Shown: positions 62,601-64,000 of the stretch, one piece after another | How the letters are laid out: the number at the start of each line of letters is the position of its first letter | Numbering within the stretch: the stretch's first letter is position 1 | Source: Apostichopus japonicus | Taxonomy: Eukaryota > Echinodermata > Holothuroidea > Aspidochirotida > Stichopodidae | Direction of reading: 5' to 3' | NCBI RefSeq assembly: GCF_037975245.1 | Contig: NC_092572.1 | Span: forward strand, 124,001 to 188,000 | Length of the DNA: 64,000 nt | Program-made: the position numbers and the translations under genes | Notes under the pieces: model-generated | Database searches by the model: none | Seen by the model: the letters and a program-made list of their open reading frames with translations, nothing else | What the model was told of the DNA's origin: nothing

Positions 62601-64000
62601 TTTTCAAGGTATTGAAGCATTGTATAGGACAATGTTGAGCAAGTTTATGTATACTGTTCCCTTCATGTCATGTCCCTAAACACTTGTACAGTTGCCAGGA
62701 TAGTATTAAAGCAGTAGGAATATCCTGTTTCTATCAGAATATATGATATTTTCAGGGTATTGAAGCATTGTATAGGACAATGTTGAGACAAGTTTATGTA
62801 TACTGTTCCCTTCATGTCATGTCCCTAAACACTTGTTCATTTGCCAGGATAGTATTAAAGCAGTAGGAATATCCTGTTTCTATCAGAATATATGATATTT
62901 TCAGGGTATTGAAGCATTGTATAGGACAATGTTGAGCAAGTTTATGTATACTGTTCCCTTCATGTCATGTCCCTAAACACTTGTACAGTTGCCAGGATAG
63001 TATTAAAGCAGTAGGAATATCCTGTTTCTATCAGAATATATGATATTTTCAAGGTATTGAAGCATTGTATAGGACAATGTTGAGCAAGTTTATGTATACT
63101 GTTCCCTTCATGTCATGTCCCTAAACACTTGTACAGTTGCCAGGATAGTATTAAAGCAGTAGGAATATCCTGTTTCTATCAGAATATATGATATTTTCAG
63201 GGTATTGTAGCATTGTACAGGGCAATGTTGAGACAAGTTTATGTATGTACTGTTCCCGTCATGTCTCTAAACACTTGTACAGTTGCCAGGATAGTATTAA
63301 AGCAGTAGGAATATCCTGTTTCTATCAGAATATATGATATTTTCAGGGTATTGAAGCATTGTATAGGACAATGTTGGACAAGTTTATGTATACTGTTCCC
63401 TTCATGTCATGTCTCAAAACACTTGTACAGTTGCCAGGATAGTATTAAAGCAGTAGGAATATCCTGTTTCTATCAGAATATATGATATTTTCAAGGTATT
63501 GTAGCATTGTACAGGGCAATGTTGAGACAAGTTTATGTATACTGTTCCCGTCATGTCTCTAAACACTTGTTCATTTGCCAGGATAGTATTAAAGCAGTAG
63601 GAATATCCTGTTTCTATCAGAATATATGATATTTTCAAGGTATTGAAGCATTGTATAGGACAATGTTGAGCAAGTTTATGTATACTGTTCCCTTCATGTC
63701 ATGTCCCTAAACACTTGTACAGTTGCCAGGATAGTATTAAAGCAGTAGGAATATCCTGTTTCTATCAGAATATATGATATTTTCAGGGTATTGAAGCATT
63801 GTATAGGACAATGTTGAGACAAGTTTATGTATACTGTTCCCTTCATGTCATGTCCCTAAACACTTGTTCATTTGCCAGGATAGTATTAAAGCAGTAGGAA
63901 TATCCTGTTTCTATCAGAATATATGATATTTTCAGGGTATTGAAGCATTGTATAGGACAATGTTGAGCAAGTTTATGTATACTGTTCCCTTCATGTCATG
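59660..64000. repeat. 149-bp tandem array, about 29 copies, runs off the window
   Basis: Unit: GACAATGTTGAGACAAGTTT, ATGTATACTGTTCCCTTCAT, GTTGCCAGGATAGTATTAAA, GCAGTAGGAATATCCTGTTT, CTATCAGAATATATGATATT. Block copies are visible: the variant order at 62190-62620 is repeated at 63220-63650 (about 1030 bp, seven units). Confidence 0.95.

Overview
The window is animal nuclear DNA from an invertebrate-type genome, AT-rich and intron-bearing. The evidence is spliced genes with GT-AG introns, an EGF/fibronectin-III single-pass receptor, a SID1-family membrane protein, a BEL/Pao LTR retrotransposon and several TIR DNA transposons. The species cannot be named from the sequence. No rRNA, tRNA or CRISPR array was recognised. 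By my rough count, tandem repeats of at least 25 families (units 12 to 149 bp) fill about two thirds of the window.

Layout. 1-3520 (+): the last two exons of a membrane protein with an EGF-like domain, an FN3 domain, one membrane helix and a cytoplasmic tail, similar in layout to vasorin. Its intron holds a 93-bp array. It is followed by a repeat-bearing 3' region and an 80-bp array in which almost every unit carries AATAAA (4440-6110). 6111-15636: five further arrays (75, 91, 142, 88 and 95 bp) separated by short non-repetitive stretches. 15637-58583 (-): twelve supported exons of a SIDT1/SIDT2-like gene spread over 43 kb. The conserved extracellular CPVYD motif, the first five to six membrane helices, and two of the three CREST-superfamily motifs (S-x3-H and Asp) are visible. 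The first exons lie beyond the right edge. The C-terminal half, including the expected H-x3-H, was not found.

The 21.6-kb SIDT intron (15774-37395) contains a satellite-like array of about 74-bp units (16116-35560). It is interrupted by a nest of non-autonomous DNA transposons (16183-18138) and by a BEL/Pao element (27586-34835) with 5-bp target duplication, both LTRs, Gag-protease, RT-RNase H and integrase. The LTRs are nearly identical, but the coding region carries two stops and several frame breaks. A 403-bp TIR element sits in another intron array (52223-52625). 58584-64000 is intron filled with a 52-bp and a 149-bp array.

The most unusual pattern is that several arrays are built from gene-processing signals. 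A 135-bp unit repeats the 3' end of an exon with its splice donor three times, in frame. A 78-bp unit repeats another exon edge and donor ten times. A 51-nt mini-exon is present in three copies, of which one is in frame. A 52-bp unit repeats a donor-like edge. The 80-bp array repeats a poly(A) signal about 19 times. The two genes face each other tail to tail.
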